This document shows, in pieces, positions 45,895-57,868 of a stretch of 64,000 nucleotides of DNA. Positions within the stretch are counted from its first letter, which is position 1, and each line of letters begins with the position of its first letter. This DNA comes from Adiantum capillus-veneris (Eukaryota; Streptophyta; Polypodiopsida; Polypodiales; Pteridaceae), in NCBI GenBank assembly GCA_014529385.2, contig CM043951.1, forward strand, positions 112,762,469 through 112,826,468, in the 5' to 3' direction. Made by a program: the position numbers and the translations under genes. The notes under the pieces were generated by a model. The model had not been told where the DNA came from. It was given only the letters and a program-made list of their open reading frames with translations, and searched no databases.

Positions 45895-47233
45895 CACTAG
45901 GTTGGTAATGGGACACTTTTATGTCCTGGGACACTTTTATGTCCTGCTAAGTGACCATTTTCCTTGAATTATGTCAAGAGTTTCAAAATGGATTTTGAGG
46001 TTCTATATATCTACAAAGCTGTCTCGTGAGCTGAAAAAAACTCGACATTTTTTTGGAATATCAATTCCATCTTTAACCTTGTCCTTGCACAACATTTCAC
46101 AACCTAAACTGTGTAAAAAAACGGCTCCTGTTTTTTGCTTTTTTCAACTTTTTGCAACTATACCACTCTAGAATTCATTTTTGTGAGGTCTATAATGCTA
46201 GAGAACTATCTTTAGTAGTCCTCAACATGTCTTGATGCTTCTAGGGAGAAATTAATATTAAAGTTGTAAGTTATGACCAAATTACAAAACTTGTCAAATC
46301 CTGTTTTTTAGCCAATTTTACTCTTCTATGATCCTTTTTGGTGGATTTCATGATATCCAAATGCATTTTTGATTTTCTATGTCGCATATTGTAACATAAA
46401 GCTAATATTCCTTGAGTTTTGGGGCACCTAATACCCTATTTTGCATAGTAGACAACGATGGTTGATTTTTTCAATTATAGAAGAAAACGAAACATTCTAG
46501 TATATTAAGTATAGCTTTTTCAATATTGTTAGTTTCTTGTGACAACTACATGCATTTTGTAGGTAGTAACCATATCTAGTCATAAGGATCAAATTTGGCT
46601 AGATATTGAATAGTTTCTATGGGATTCTACAACTCATAATGTTGAACCCAGTTTTTTCATGTTTGCTGTATTTAGCACTTCATCTTTGTCCCCAAGATTC
46701 CCCTTGGTAAGAGATGTATTATTATTTTGACATGCTCCATGGATCCTTATGAACATAAATGACAATAGGGAACTAAGAAAACATGCATATATTATTTGTA
46801 TTGAGCGTGGCTATAGAAACTTTGATGATAGGTTTGCAGAATGGTAAAAATTCAACTTTTTTGTACATATTTATTTTGGCAAAACAAAAAATAGTGAGTG
46901 AGAAGCAGTCATATGTTCTGATCACCAACCCACTGAAGTTAACAAGGGAATTTATCTCAAGTCCTACAAAAATCCCTAATCTTATTTTTATGCAACAAAA
47001 CGTAATAAATGACTGTTTTGATGAAAATGCACTGGTCCATCAACTTTGGAGGCTTGGTGTGACCAAAATATGAAAAATTTTACAGGTTTCTTATTTTTTC
47101 CATGTGTAGTAGGCCTTGAACTATAACCTCATGAAAGGATTTAAAAAAATGAGTGGATCTACTATGGTTTTGGAGGTTTTTTTCAAAACCCTGAAAGAAC
47201 ACTTTTATGTCTTCTTAGGTTACCAACCTAGTG
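45895..47233. mobile_element. Non-autonomous DNA element in B2 pol (1339 bp)
   Basis: Perfect 14-bp terminal inverted repeats CACTAGGTTGGTAA stand at 45895-45908 and 47220-47233, each next to TTAA (45891-45894, 47234-47237). Removing the element and one TTAA restores the frame (KISV to KDSQNEPN). Because TTAA is itself a palindrome, the target duplication may be TTAA or TA (TIR then 15 bp, starting ACACTAGG). Subterminal ACACTTTTATGTC occurs twice at the left and once at the right. The interior is A/T-rich without a credible transposase. Confidence 0.85.
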
Positions 47234-48596
47234 TTAAAGATTCTCAAAATGAACCTAATGCTTTAGCAAAAGAAAATATAAACAATCACAAAAAATTAGA
47301 TTTATCCAATTTTCTCAAGGGATTTCAAGATGTTTTTATTGACGACATCCCTTGTGAACTACCTCTTAAACGAGACAATGATGACCATGCAATTGAACTT
47401 CTTCGAGGAAGCTCACCGCCTAATAAACCTCCTTATAGAGTTTCTAAAGCACTAGTGCATGAGCTAGTTAAGAAAGGCATGGTTAATCCTAGCTCGTCTC
47501 CATTTTGTTCACCCGTGCTATTAGTGCAAAAGAAAGACAGCACATATTGTATGTGTGTTGACTATAGAGCACTAGATAGGATCACTATTAAAAATTGGTT
47601 TCTCATTCCACGGGTAGAAGACCTATTTGATAAGCCACAAGGGTCGATCTACTTTAGTAGAATCGACCTAAAAAGTGGCTACCATCAAATAAGGATAGTT
47701 GATCAAGACATTGTAAAGACCGCATTTCACACTATGCTTGGTCTTTATGAATATATAGTCATGCCTTTTGGCTTGACCAATGCACAAGACACATTCAACC
47801 GCTTGATGGAGAAGGTATTCAAGCCTCACCAAACCTTTACTGGAGTGTTCTTTGATGATATTATCATCTACTCTAACTCATTAGACAAACACCAGAAACA
47901 CCACTAGGTAATATTTCAAGTCTTACGAGAGAATAAAGTTTATGTTTATCAAAAGAAAAGTGAGTTTTTCTTACAAGTAATTCAGTATTTAGGTCACATT
48001 ATCTCTCAAGATAGCATCCAAATGGATCCATAAAAGCTAGAGGTAATAAAAGGATGGTCTAATCCAAGGAATCTTCATGAACTAAGAAGCTTTATTGGTA
48101 TGTGTGCATACTATAGATGCTTCATAGAAAAGTTCTCACTAATAGAATGACCATTACATGAGCTAACAAAGAAGAACTCTAGGTATACATGGTCTGCCAA
48201 GGAGAAAAATGCTTTCAAAAGGCTTGAAGAAAAGCTTATCTCTCAACCTGTGCTTACACTGTCGGATCTCTCAAAGCCATTTGAGGTCCAATGTGATGCT
48301 TGTGGTATTTTCCTTGGAGCTCTTTTGCTCCAAGAAGGGCACACCATAGCCTATGAAAGTCAAAGGCTCGACCCTGGTGAGCAAGCTTTAGGCATATATG
48401 AAAAGAAACTCCTCGCAGTTCTACATGCCTTAGTCTTTCACTTTGCGGATGGATCACCAAAGCCTTAAGTAATTCATGGTGCAAACTAAGCTCTCCGACA
48501 AACAAATGAGATGGGTAAATTTCTTTTCGCAATTTCATTTTCATATTGCTCACATTGCTGGCAAGCATAATCAAGTAGCCGATGCACTCTCAAGAC
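47234..48596 (+). pseudogene. B2 reverse transcriptase and RNase H
   Basis: From DSQNEPNALAKENINN the frame covers LSNFLKGFQDVFIDDIP, VLLVQKKDSTYCMCVDY and the catalytic FFDDIIIYS (about 47850). TAG at 47905 follows HQKHH. More stops are at about 48031 and 48148. RNase H PFEVQCDACGIFLGALLLQ is open, then a frameshift near 48440-48476 leads to IAGKHNQVADALSRRS. Confidence 0.9.
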
Positions 48597-50027
48597 GGTC
48601 AAGAGTGAATACGGTTTCCATAGCAACTCACAATGATCTATCTTCTATGATAGATGAGTATGCTATTGATACCGTTTTTAGAGATGTGATTTCAGCCCTT
48701 GCACTAGGGAAGAAAGAGGAACCATTTACCTTACAAGATGGTTATCTTGTCTATGGCAATAGACTATGCGTTAAAAACTCACTACCTGAGAAAGCAATGT
48801 ATGAATCTCATGCTCCTCCTTATGTGGGGCATAGAGGGATTTAGTCTACCCTAAAAGGGATTGAAACATATTTCTATTGGACTGCCATGAAAGAAAACAT
48901 ACAAGAGTATGTTTCTAAATGTGTGGTATGCCAAAAGACAAAGTTTGATAGAGGGAAGCAACCTGGATTTCTTCAACCCTTGCTAATCCCTAATTCACCA
49001 TGGGAGAGCATATCCATGGATTTTATCTTTGGATTGCCTAAGTCTATCCATGAGAATACGGGAATACGGATGATAGTCTATCCTCTTCATATTCCAAATC
49101 TTCAAGTACCATGGCTTGCCGATGTCCATACTGTCGGATAGAGATCCTAGAATGACCAGTAATTTTTGGAAGGGTCTCTTTGAGAATTTAGGGACAAGGC
49201 TAAACTTCTCTTTGGCCTATCACCCCCAAACCGATGTCCAAAGTGAAATAGCTAACCTAACAATTCTTGATCTACTAAAAGCCTATGTAACAAAAGTAGA
49301 TCAAAGGTCCCAATGGGAGAAGTACTTACCCTTAATGGAGTATGCTTACAGTAACACTGTACATACTTGCACAGAAAAAGCACCTTTTGAGGTAATTGAG
49401 GGAAGATCCAAAAGTCCCCTGCTACTTAAAGTACACTGGAAGATCTTCGGTGTACATGAGTATAGCCGAGACCTACAAAAATCTTTCCAAAAGATTCAGG
49501 ATGCTATCCTTATCTCACAGCAAAGGAAAAATATTGTTGTTGATAAGCACAAAAGAGCCCAAGCCTTTAAACAAAATGATTGGGTCTTGCTTAAATTTCT
49601 CAAGGCTCAATTGAGGCAGACCACCGGCAAGAATCCTACGGAACACCAAAAGTAATATGCTAAGTTATCAAAAAGGTACTATGGTCCCTTCCAGATTCTT
49701 TGACCAATCAATGAGAGGGCCTATCAACTCAAGTTTCCTAGCCATTGGATCATACACAATGCTTTCCATGTGAGCCTACTAAACCCTTACAAAGGAGAGC
49801 CACCTCAAGAACCAACTATTGAAAACCCACCGGAGATTGAGGACCAAGAAGAGTTGCTGCAGCCCAAGTCCGTTCTTCGACATGAATACAAGGTATTAAG
49901 AGGTGGTAAGACTATCCGACCTATTAAGTTTAAGAATTATCCTTTTGAAGATGCCAGATGGATGCAAGGCATACAATCAAAGGATAACCTAAAACTTGTC
50001 AATGTTTACAGTGCTTCCCTAGAGTAG
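48597..50027 (+). pseudogene. B2 integrase with chromo-like C-terminus
   Basis: The zinc domain HAPPYVGHRG to CVVCQ carries a TAG at 48842. The core has SMDFIFGLP, a deletion of about 90 bases near 49075 against A2, then SILSDRDPRM and DVQSEIANLT. TAA at 49653 and a TGA near 49702 precede the C-terminal part, FHVSLLNPYKGEPPQEP. The last 60 residues (VLRHEYKVLRGGKTIRPIKF, YPFEDARWMQGIQSKDNLKL) resemble a degenerate chromodomain. Confidence 0.87.
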
Positions 50028-50384
50028 AAAATGTACAAATGTTTAAAATGAACAAAGTTTTTTTTTGTCTTATAAGACTCTCTTTTTTTTATTTGTGCAC
50101 AAATATTAAGTAGTATGAATGCTTAGTATCAATTTTGTGGAGACGATATCTTCCAAACACCAAGTAGAGCTTGTCACTCTACTATGGAAGATTGTTTCGA
50201 CTAATGCACAGACATGCTTGCGGCAGCCTTAGGCTCTCAAGCACCAAATGGATTAGTCATCCATTCTGGAACGATGTCGTAGGTAAGATATGGATCCTCT
50301 GCCCGCTACAAAAAGGACTAATGAATAAGCTTTATCTTCTCTACCCCATAGTCAAGGACGACTATGATTTCAAGACAAAGGTAA
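50028..50384 (+). other. B2 3' untranslated region and purine tract
   Basis: No coding signal is seen. The last bases TTTCAAGACAAAGGTAA (50368-50384) precede the LTR and would serve as polypurine tract. Confidence 0.55.
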
Positions 50385-51671
50385 TGTCATAAAAAATAAT
50401 ATCTAGTTCTCCTAAATGATTTTCTCATGTTAAACTGATCATTTAATATGGGGAAGTACAAAGGGAGAAAAAGCTAGATTATTGGTAAGGCGAGCATACT
50501 GGTCACAGTAGGGATCCAAAGGGGGACCATCTGCAGAAGAGCAATGTGCAAGCAATGGGCTTCAAAGACCTCTGGTTCATCCCATAAAGACATCCAAAAT
50601 GATAAGGTTCCAAAATTCAAAGGTTAAGTCCAATGGTCAATGCTTATGAAAATTGGATGCTTGATAGTGTATGAAAAGTCGTTGCAAGCTCCTAAAGAGG
50701 AGGGGGTGAGCCCTTTTAGTAGGGGATGAGAGAGAAACAGACACACACACACTCATGCAAGCCCCTTTACACAAAGGTCATAGTGGACACATGTCAGCTC
50801 CCTAACCCCTAAAGCTCTCACAAAAGGGGAAAAGGGGACACATGTCACAAGGCTATCACTTATGCTTCTTGATTATCATTGCCTAGGCTTTGCAGGGTCC
50901 AATGGGGTGTGAGCATGAGTAAAAAGCCCATGAGAGAGAGGGGGGTGATTTTGTCAAGGCATTATCACACACACTATCACACAATCTCATGTGTGAACTT
51001 TGAAGAAAAAAGACTTTCTCTCCTTCTCAAGATTTAATCGAAAGCTCATCACCTACTCCAAGCTTGTGAGAAGAGAGGCCTGCACCAACAACTCTTGGCT
51101 TTGTGATGCAAATCCAGCAAAGAGCCAAGCTCCAATGCATACTCATCTCCTCTACCATGCTAATTACTAAGCTATTATGAGTGATTAGGTGAGGAGATAT
51201 ACTTATTTTTTTGTAAGACTACTCTTTCTTCCTCTAAATCTACTCTCATACCCCGCTAGCTCTCACTATCTTCAAAGGTGTGTGAGGTCTTGGGTCTGAC
51301 ACCGTGAGGGAATTGATGTTGTGTTTTAAAGTGTTTTCTTAGTGCTTAAAGCTTCCATCTTCATTGCACTAGCTAGTTATTGAAGGAACACCAAGAATTG
51401 TACTGTAAAATGTACGTCTCCCTTGATGGGGGAAGCCTTTTGGAGGAGGCACTAGCTCAATACAACTTTGGTCCTCAATTGTTGTCAATAGCTTAATTTC
51501 TTTCTCTTTTGAAGTATTGTTTATGCCTATCTAGCTAGGTGTTATGCTTTCTTTTTCTCTCTCTATCCAAGCACTCTTGTTATTCTCATTAGGAATCTAT
51601 TCTAATGAAATGCTCACTATGTCTATGCTATTTTCCACTACACACAAGGTACTACGCCATTAAATGTTACA
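50385..51671 (+). repeat. B2 3' LTR (1287 bp)
   Basis: Begins TGTCATAAAAAATAATATC and ends AAATGTTACA. Compared with the 5' LTR it lacks about 260 bp internally. Its right edge meets E RT on the - strand at 51672. Confidence 0.88.
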
Positions 51672-52800
51672 ACTCTATCACAATCATTGATGTGGTTTGC
51701 CACATATTTTTGACACCCCTCGTCTTCTTTAGCTAAGTCGCATCCTTTGATTGGCACGTCATTAAGAAAAGGCATTGTAGATTGAGGTATGAAGTCACAC
51801 AGGACTTGGTTCATACCATCCATCATGTGCGCAACCGAGTTGGTTTCACCATGCAATATGGTGCACATCCTTACCAAACCCAGGGGTGTTCTCATGGTAG
51901 TCAATTCCTTGCTTTCCATTGCTAGTTGAAACTGTTCATACCCTTAGTAAAAATCCCTCGTAGAATATATTTCCCTTCCTGCAAATGCTTCTACAAACTC
52001 ATCTACAATTGGCCCTGTACCCATATTCTTGATTTTTAATTTGTTGACAGGCTACATGTCTTGAATGAAGTGTAGATCTCCATTTTTCTTTGGTACAGTG
52101 AACCATCTGCTTGAGTAGGGGGCACATGAAGGTTCCAAAATCCCCATCTTTATCTTCTCATTGAGTAAATCTATAAGATTTCGCAAGAGTGTTTTTGGCA
52201 CTACAATTGGTCGTAGATTCCAAGGCACATGAGGTACAATGAATATTACATTGGTTCAACTATAGATGGAACCACACACCCTATCTCATGCGGCTCAAAT
52301 GCAAAAGCTTTTCCATGTTTGGAGAGTGTCTGTTCAAAGCATTTTCTTTCAATCTATGTCAAGAATTCATTGCTTCCAAATTTTAACATCTTCAACGACT
52401 CTTGCGTAAACTTGTGTCGAATTCTTTTTGGATCTCGGAGACTAGGTTGCAAAGAAGCGTGATCCATCTTTTCCTTGCAATCTGTAGGCAAAGGCAATGC
52501 CACTAGTTTCACCTTCTTTGCTATAGTCTTGTCCTTTGTCTCCACTCGCACTTCTAGATCTTTTTGCATATTGAAGCACTTCTCATCTTCGAGAGACTCA
52601 ATGATCCTATACATGTCCATAGAAGCTACTTTTACCAGGTCATTTCCTTGTTGAAAACTAGAACCTGTTATAGCATTGAGATCACCCATAGTGTCTACAA
52701 AAGAAACCTCTTCAAAAACACCTGAAATGTACTCATCTTCATCTAGCAAATCATGGTTTTTGTATGTTCTCTGTACAATATCTACATATTTTTTTGTCAT
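51672..52800 (-). pseudogene. E reverse transcriptase, N-terminal two thirds
   Basis: After a linker (52354-52800), RT runs LLNEKIKMGILEPSCAPYSS, RWFTVPKKNGDLHFIQDM, a TAG, PVNKLKIKNMGTGPIVDEFV, then LTTMRTPLGLVRMCTILHGE and MPFLNDVPIKGC. The catalytic F-L-D-D position reads F-L-N-D, so the enzyme is dead. The frame ends HINDCDRV at the B2 junction. Confidence 0.85.
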
Positions 52801-53010
52801 TTCTTTAAATCTCCAAGCATTGTAAAAGATACATATTTATCCTTTGCTACTAGTGCACCTGTAGAAAAAGCTTTGTCTCCCTTTGGATCAAGCAAGAACT
52901 ATTTTTTTCATGTACAACTGTACTACTGCTTTACAATGGTACTCGGCCAAAACCCCTCATCTCTCTTTGATATCAAAACTCGTTGCTTGGTTTTGGTAGA
53001 GAATGGTCTC

Positions 53011-53608
53011 TTAAGCTGTCACACGATTTCTCTCATGGTCAATGCAAACTGCCAAGAACTGAACAACTCGTTTTCCATCTTTGCTTTTGACCCTGGCATA
53101 GGCAGATCCATCATTCAATGCTTTTGTCTCCATTCGCACTGCGGTGATGTATGGTTGTCCAAGGATTAGAGGATAGCTTGACATCTTTTGAACAAAGAGA
53201 TTTTGCTCACCTTTCACATCTCCTATGGTTACATACATTTGGATAAGCACCATAGAGATCCCCAGATGAGTTGTTTGTAGCCCTAATAATTATCTACCCA
53301 CGGTTAGTATCAACTAGCCACTTTCCCTTCATATAGAGACTCTTGGACATGAGGGTAATCTCCAAACCATGGTCTATCAAGGCCACGTAAGGCTCCTCAA
53401 AAACTCCCACCTTAACCAAGGTTTCTGTTGTAGCCCTTTCCCAATGGTTTCTAGAATAGTGGCTCTCATGAGTGGCTTCAACATCTTCACCATTCTCACT
53501 CATGTCTTCAATAGATTTTGACCCTTTGAGCATGATTTGACCATCCTTTAAGCCAAATTCTACTACTTGTAACCATTGTGATAGCATGATTGCTTTCCAT
53601 GTACTCAA
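53011..53608 (-). pseudogene. E aspartic protease
   Basis: EPYVALIDHGLEITLMSK gives the active-site region (D-H-G) and SSYPLILGQPYITAVRMETK the C-terminal hallmark. The two pieces lie in neighbouring frames with stops between them near 53255-53293. Confidence 0.75.
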
Positions 53609-53611
53609 CTA

Positions 53612-54638
53612 GCTTTTTCATCCCTCCTTTGCCAAAGTTGGTCGCCAAAGGCTTCCCTGTTTCACTAAGATGTATCTTTTCTTCTTTGAAGAAGACAAGA
53701 TCTTTACCCAAGGCATCTTTGAAGCTTTCATAGTCCCTTCTTGGATGGTATGGGTTGTCAGACCATATGCACCTATCTACAAACCCCTCCCTATTTTGAG
53801 GTCTTTGACTGGATGACTGTCCAAATGTTTTCCCCGTTCTTCAAGCCTTGCTAGCTTTAATTTCAGCTCGCGTATGCCCTTCACAAGTTCTTCAAGCATA
53901 GACCCTTTGTCCTTAGAAGCTACAATAGCAGGTTTTGGCTATTTTTTTATAATAGCAAAACCTGGAGCAACATTGTTCACCACCATCTTGTCTCTTCTAC
54001 GTTGTCTTTTTGCCAACTGGGAGACTGCATCTTGTACATCATTCCACCGTGTCTCAAACCTTCCTCTCTGTATCTTTGTCTTCAAAGAGAAGATCTAACT
54101 TTTCTTTGATTTCTTTGCCCGTTGCTTGTAGGAAAAGCTCTACCTTCTCCCTATCCAAGGAATCTTGTTCAGTTTGTGATAATTGAGCATAGTGTTGCTC
54201 AAACTCTTTGAGAAGCTCTATAGCAGAAATCCCTTCTTTAGGCTTTGCAACCCAATCTTAGAAAGTTCTTTTGGTCCCCCTCTTGGAGTCTTCTTCAAGA
54301 GTAATCTTGAACTCCTCCGAATTTCTTCCTTGAGAATTTTGAATGGCCCTAATAAGGTCTCTGATCTCTAGGACACAAACTAGCTCAAAACTTTGGACCA
54401 TGTCTTCCTCGCACACTTGGTTCAACTCTATTTCCTTCATATAATCTTGTAGATACTTTGTGATGCCCTTTCCATAAAATTGGTCAATTCTCTTCACAAT
54501 GGATTGTAGTGCTTTGGTGGATGAAATCTGGCTTCTTTTTGTTGCTTGTTATTGGTGCATATACATGGAAAATGCTTGAAACATCTGCATGACTACAGGA
54601 TCAAAGTGCATCTCATGTGTCTGTGGATTTTCATCCAT
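53612..54638 (-). pseudogene. E gag
   Basis: A probable start is MDENPQTHEMHFDPVVMQMF (ATG 54638-54636). A stop near 54552 is followed by RIDQFYGKGITKYLQDYMKE and EQHYAQLSQTEQDSLDREKV, ELFLQATGKEIKEKLDLLFE, which read as a capsid-like helical region. Several nonsense codons are present. I see no clear CCHC knuckle. Confidence 0.65.
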
Positions 54639-54684
54639 GGCTAACAAGTGTGTAGATCAATTCAAAAACTCCCACCCTAGTAAC

Positions 54685-54702
54685 TTCACGTCGGGTTCAC
54701 CA
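54685..54702 (-). other. E primer-binding site complementary to tRNA-Trp
   Basis: The sense strand reads TGGTGAACCCGACGTGAA, the complement of the plant tRNA-Trp 3' end (TTCACGTCGGGTTCA plus CCA) as I recall it. It lies 12 bases after the LTR end CACACA. Confidence 0.7.
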
Positions 54703-54714
54703 GACATATCGAAA

Positions 54715-55914
54715 TGTGTGCGATCTAGCTGGAGAGGTGCATAACCTTTGGCTGTGAGAGTTCGTGATGAGAGTCACAAACACTTAAGGATAAAACGTTT
54801 ATGGAAAATCACCAACTCTCTTTCTAAAGATGATTGGAAAGCTAAGAGCATTTGTGACAAGATAGTCACAAACCCTCTCCCCTATTATGCTTGGAAATTG
54901 CTTGTTTTTGTAGATGAGTTCGTGATGAAATGATCACCAATTCACATCCAACTTTACTTAAAAAGAGAAATTAAAAACACTAAACTTTCAACCATGAAAC
55001 TTCAACTCTCATAGAAGCACAAATTTCAATCAAAAACCAAACCTCTTTCATGGTATCATGTAGCCTCTCCCCCAATTACATAGTCGTAACATCAAACAAC
55101 TGAAAGGAATACACGAGCTTCCACCTTCATGGCGACCATTTTCTGAATTTTCAGAGATTTAAGAGCTTCTAAAGTGAATCCCACACACCATGTTGATAAG
55201 GGGAAACCATAAGTCACTCCGTCACAGGCTCAGATACAAGATTACAAAGAGGCGAGAGACTACCATACACATAGATTGGGCAACCATGGAAGCTATTGCA
55301 CAGTACAGAAAAATTGTAGGTTTGCTCTGTAAAAATCACCCCTCTCTCTCTTCCCCATGGAATTCTCAGCTGATGTGTCAATTTTTTTGGCCATTTCTCC
55401 ACTTCGGACCAAAACTAGACCATTTTCATGTCATTTTTTACCTTAAAAATGTCATTTTTGATGCAAAAAATCCCAAACGGAGTCAAAAAATCCCTAAATC
55501 TATGGGATCACTTTCATAAACATAAATGCATAGATATACATCATTTTTAATCAATATACCATTTTGGGTCACTTTCCATGCAATTATGCACAACGACATC
55601 TGTTAGCTACTATTTTTGGCAGTTTTTGTCCGCATCAGTCTTTATAGAGGCAAGATGAGTGTGCCGCCATGAAACACTTGGAGTATGTCCATTGTCAAAC
55701 CAAATTAGAAATCTTATAAAGTGGTAAAGCACATAAAGGTACCACATCCAGGGCCACAATTCCTTGGATAGGTATGCACATGATAACGACCACAGTAGCC
55801 GCTATAGCATATATCACAGTAAGTACATTATTTTTTTTCTTTCCATGCATTGAGAAGTGTCGAAAATGAGGTGAATCTTTTTATTTCAAACTATGTATGT
55901 GCCACAGTACGACA
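54715..55914 (-). repeat. E 5' LTR (1200 bp)
   Basis: The sense strand runs from TGTCGTACTGTGGCACATAC (55914) to GATCGCACACA (54715). It aligns with 32570-33761. On its outer side it abuts the TIR of the R5 element at 55917. Confidence 0.86.
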
Positions 55915-55916
55915 AT

Positions 55917-56085
55917 GTGCAAGAGGGAAATGGGCTACTACAAATGGAAGCGTCACGAGCCCTCCCAGAGCAAAGTGTTATGTCGGCACGGTGACAAGAG
56001 AAGGGAGGGAGCAGAAGAATGACATAGACAATTGGTGCAATCTCCCCCAATGTGAAAGTAACCATTTCCCTCTTGCATCTATTTA
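55917..56085 (+). mobile_element. R5 element centre, copy 1
   Basis: GTGCAAGAGGGAAATGG at the left and CCATTTCCCTCTTGCA at the right form terminal inverted repeats around a core with GGAGGGAGCAGAAGAATGAC and GGTGCAATCTCCCC. About 169 bp. The E LTR lies two bases to the left. Confidence 0.78.
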
Positions 56086-56620
56086 ATGTGTAGATTGCTT
56101 GAATGGTCAAAGTGAGTACAAACTGGCCGGCCGATCATAAATGGCCAAAGCTCATAAAGAGCACTAGAATATACATAAAATGCCATATCCTTTCACATAG
56201 TCCATTAACTGCTAATTATTTTTTCACCTGTCATTGCAATAAATAGTAGAATATCAATTCCATTATATACCATTATATACCTCTCCGTTAGAAAGCAATT
56301 GTCCTCAGTTGGAAAGTGTGAATCTGCAAACAATACTTGTCAAAAACAGTGATTAGAATTCTGTGTAAAAATATCACATAGTAGAAGATTTTTTTAAAAA
56401 ACTAAACAACATTGCTTGTGCCTGTTGTCATCCACATACTACCTAATATAGTGTCCCATACCACAAGACTAAGTACTATATGTCATACCTTGATGAATCA
56501 AGATATCATTGGTCACGCTCATCATCGATCTCAAAAACATCGTCGCATCACATAAACAGTGTCATGACCAAATAATCAGCAGATACCAAATCCCAATCCA
56601 ATTCCAATTCCACAACCGAA
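56086..56620 (+). repeat. R5 arm, right of copy 1
   Basis: Begins near TATTTAATGTGTAGATTGC and shares landmarks with 33768-33990. Its distal part (GATATCATTGGTCACGCTCA, 56497 on) is the complement of sequence near 57590-57620. So long inverted arms surround the cluster. Confidence 0.65.
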
Positions 56621-56748
56621 GCATTGCGATCCCTCCTAGAGCGGAGTGCTACGCTGGCACGGCGAGAGGAGAAGGGAGGGAGCAGAATAATGACATAGAT
56701 GCTGGGTGCAATCTCCCCCTTTCAAGAGTTACCATTTTCCTCTTGCAC
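56621..56748 (+). mobile_element. R5 element centre, copy 2 (left TIR missing)
   Basis: Core AGAGCGGAGTGCTACGCTGG and GGAGGGAGCAGAATAATGAC, then right TIR CCATTTTCCTCTTGCAC. Confidence 0.72.
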
Positions 56749-56941
56749 GTATTTACTTTATAGATTTCTTGAATGGTCAAAGAGTACAAACAGGTCCGCC
56801 GGTCATAAATTGCCAAGGCTCATAAAGAGCACTAAAATATACATAAAATGACATATCCTTTCACATAGTCCACTAGCTGCTAATTCTCTTTTCCATTTGC
56901 CAACTGCACTAAATAGTAGAATATCAATTCCATTACATACG
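56749..56941 (+). repeat. R5 arm, right of copy 2
   Basis: GTATTTACTTTATAGATTTC through GCTCATAAAGAGCAC to ATCAATTCCATTACATAC, parallel to 33768-33990 and 56086-56290. Confidence 0.7.
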
Positions 56942-57075
56942 TGTAAGAGGGAAATGGTAATTCTTGCACGGGGAGAGATTGCACTCAGCGTCAGTGTCAT
57001 TCTTTTGCTCCCTCCCTTCTCCTCTCGCCGTGCCAACGTAGCACTCCACTCTATAAGGGCTCGTGATTCTTTTTT
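56942..57075 (-). mobile_element. R5 element centre, copy 3 (inverted)
   Basis: Begins GTGTAAGAGGGAAATGG and carries the complement of the copy-2 core (GCTCCCTCCCTTCTCCTCTC, then GTAGCACTCCACTC). Confidence 0.72.
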
Positions 57076-57109
57076 TTGTCTTGTCTAGTCCATCGGTCAC
57101 AAGCACACA

Positions 57110-57385
57110 AATTTTCCGATTTAGGCAATGTAAAAATGCTCATCCTGGTGTAGATTTGCCAATTTAGGCAACACCAATTGTCCGTGCAAATCCACCGGTT
57201 TAGGCAGGACACTAACAATTTACAGATTCATTATTTGAAACAAAATTAATTGCACATTTGCCAAATTAGGCAGAATTAGTGCAGATTCGCCGATTTAGGT
57301 AGCACGTCTTATTTGTGTAGATTCACCGATTTAGGCAGCACGTTTTATTGGTGTAGATTCACCAATTTTGGCAACACCGATCATG
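57110..57385. repeat. Minisatellite-like array, about seven units
   Basis: Units of the form GTGTAGATTCRCCRATTTAGGCAGCAC (shown with wildcard bases) recur near 57118, 57155, 57190, 57258, 57285, 57317 and 57351, spaced about 30-70 bases. Each unit starts GTG and ends CAC. Confidence 0.75.
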
Positions 57386-57419
57386 AAATCATGCTACAGT
57401 GGTTGGCCACCTTTGTCCT

Positions 57420-57868
57420 TAGCATGATTTTGTTACCCGGGTATACAAATTAAAGGATATTTGGATTTGGATTTGAAATGGTTATATATTGGCACATATT
57501 TGGATTTAGAGTTTGAATGGGTAAATGATGTTCTTTTGTCGCGACAATATTTATGAAAGTGAACTTGAGATTGATGATAATAGATTATTGAATGATGAGT
57601 GTGACCAATGATATCGTGATTCATGGTATGGGACAATTGCTTTCTAACGTACGGAGGGGTATGTAATGGAATTGATGTTTTATTATCTAGTGTAGTTGAC
57701 AGGTGGAAAAGGCCTAATCAAGCAAAGGCCTATGTGAACAAATCTTGAGGAGCAGATATATATTTTATGTACATTTTATTATTCAAGTGCTCTTTATGAG
57801 CTTTGGCCATTTATGACCAGTCGGGAAGTTTGGACTCACTTTGACCATTCAAGAGATCTGTAAAATAA
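57420..57868 (-). repeat. R5 arm, left of copy 4 (inverted)
   Basis: Complement of the R5 arm: GTGCTCTTTATGAGCTTTGG and GACCATTCAAGAGATC lead to the copy-4 TIR. The distal part reaches CCTTTAATTTGTATACCCGG near 57430. Confidence 0.68.

Larger units (their letters stand above)
41963..51671 (+). mobile_element. B2: A2-family Ty3/gypsy retrotransposon nested in E
   Basis: 5' LTR (first 89 bp displaced or lost), primer site, gag, protease, [TTAA/TA element], RT, RNase H, integrase with C-terminal chromo-like tail, purine tract, complete 3' LTR. It sits in the E reverse transcriptase. The junction bases GAGT (sense of E) at the right and GAAC at 30256-30259 fit a diverged 4-bp target duplication. 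Confidence 0.9.
51672..55914 (-). mobile_element. E element, 5' half: 5' LTR, gag, protease, RT
   Basis: Sense is leftwards: LTR 55914-54715, primer site 54702-54685, gag, protease, RT up to HINDCDRV at 51672, where B2 begins. The RT continues at 30256 in the inverted segment. Confidence 0.88.
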
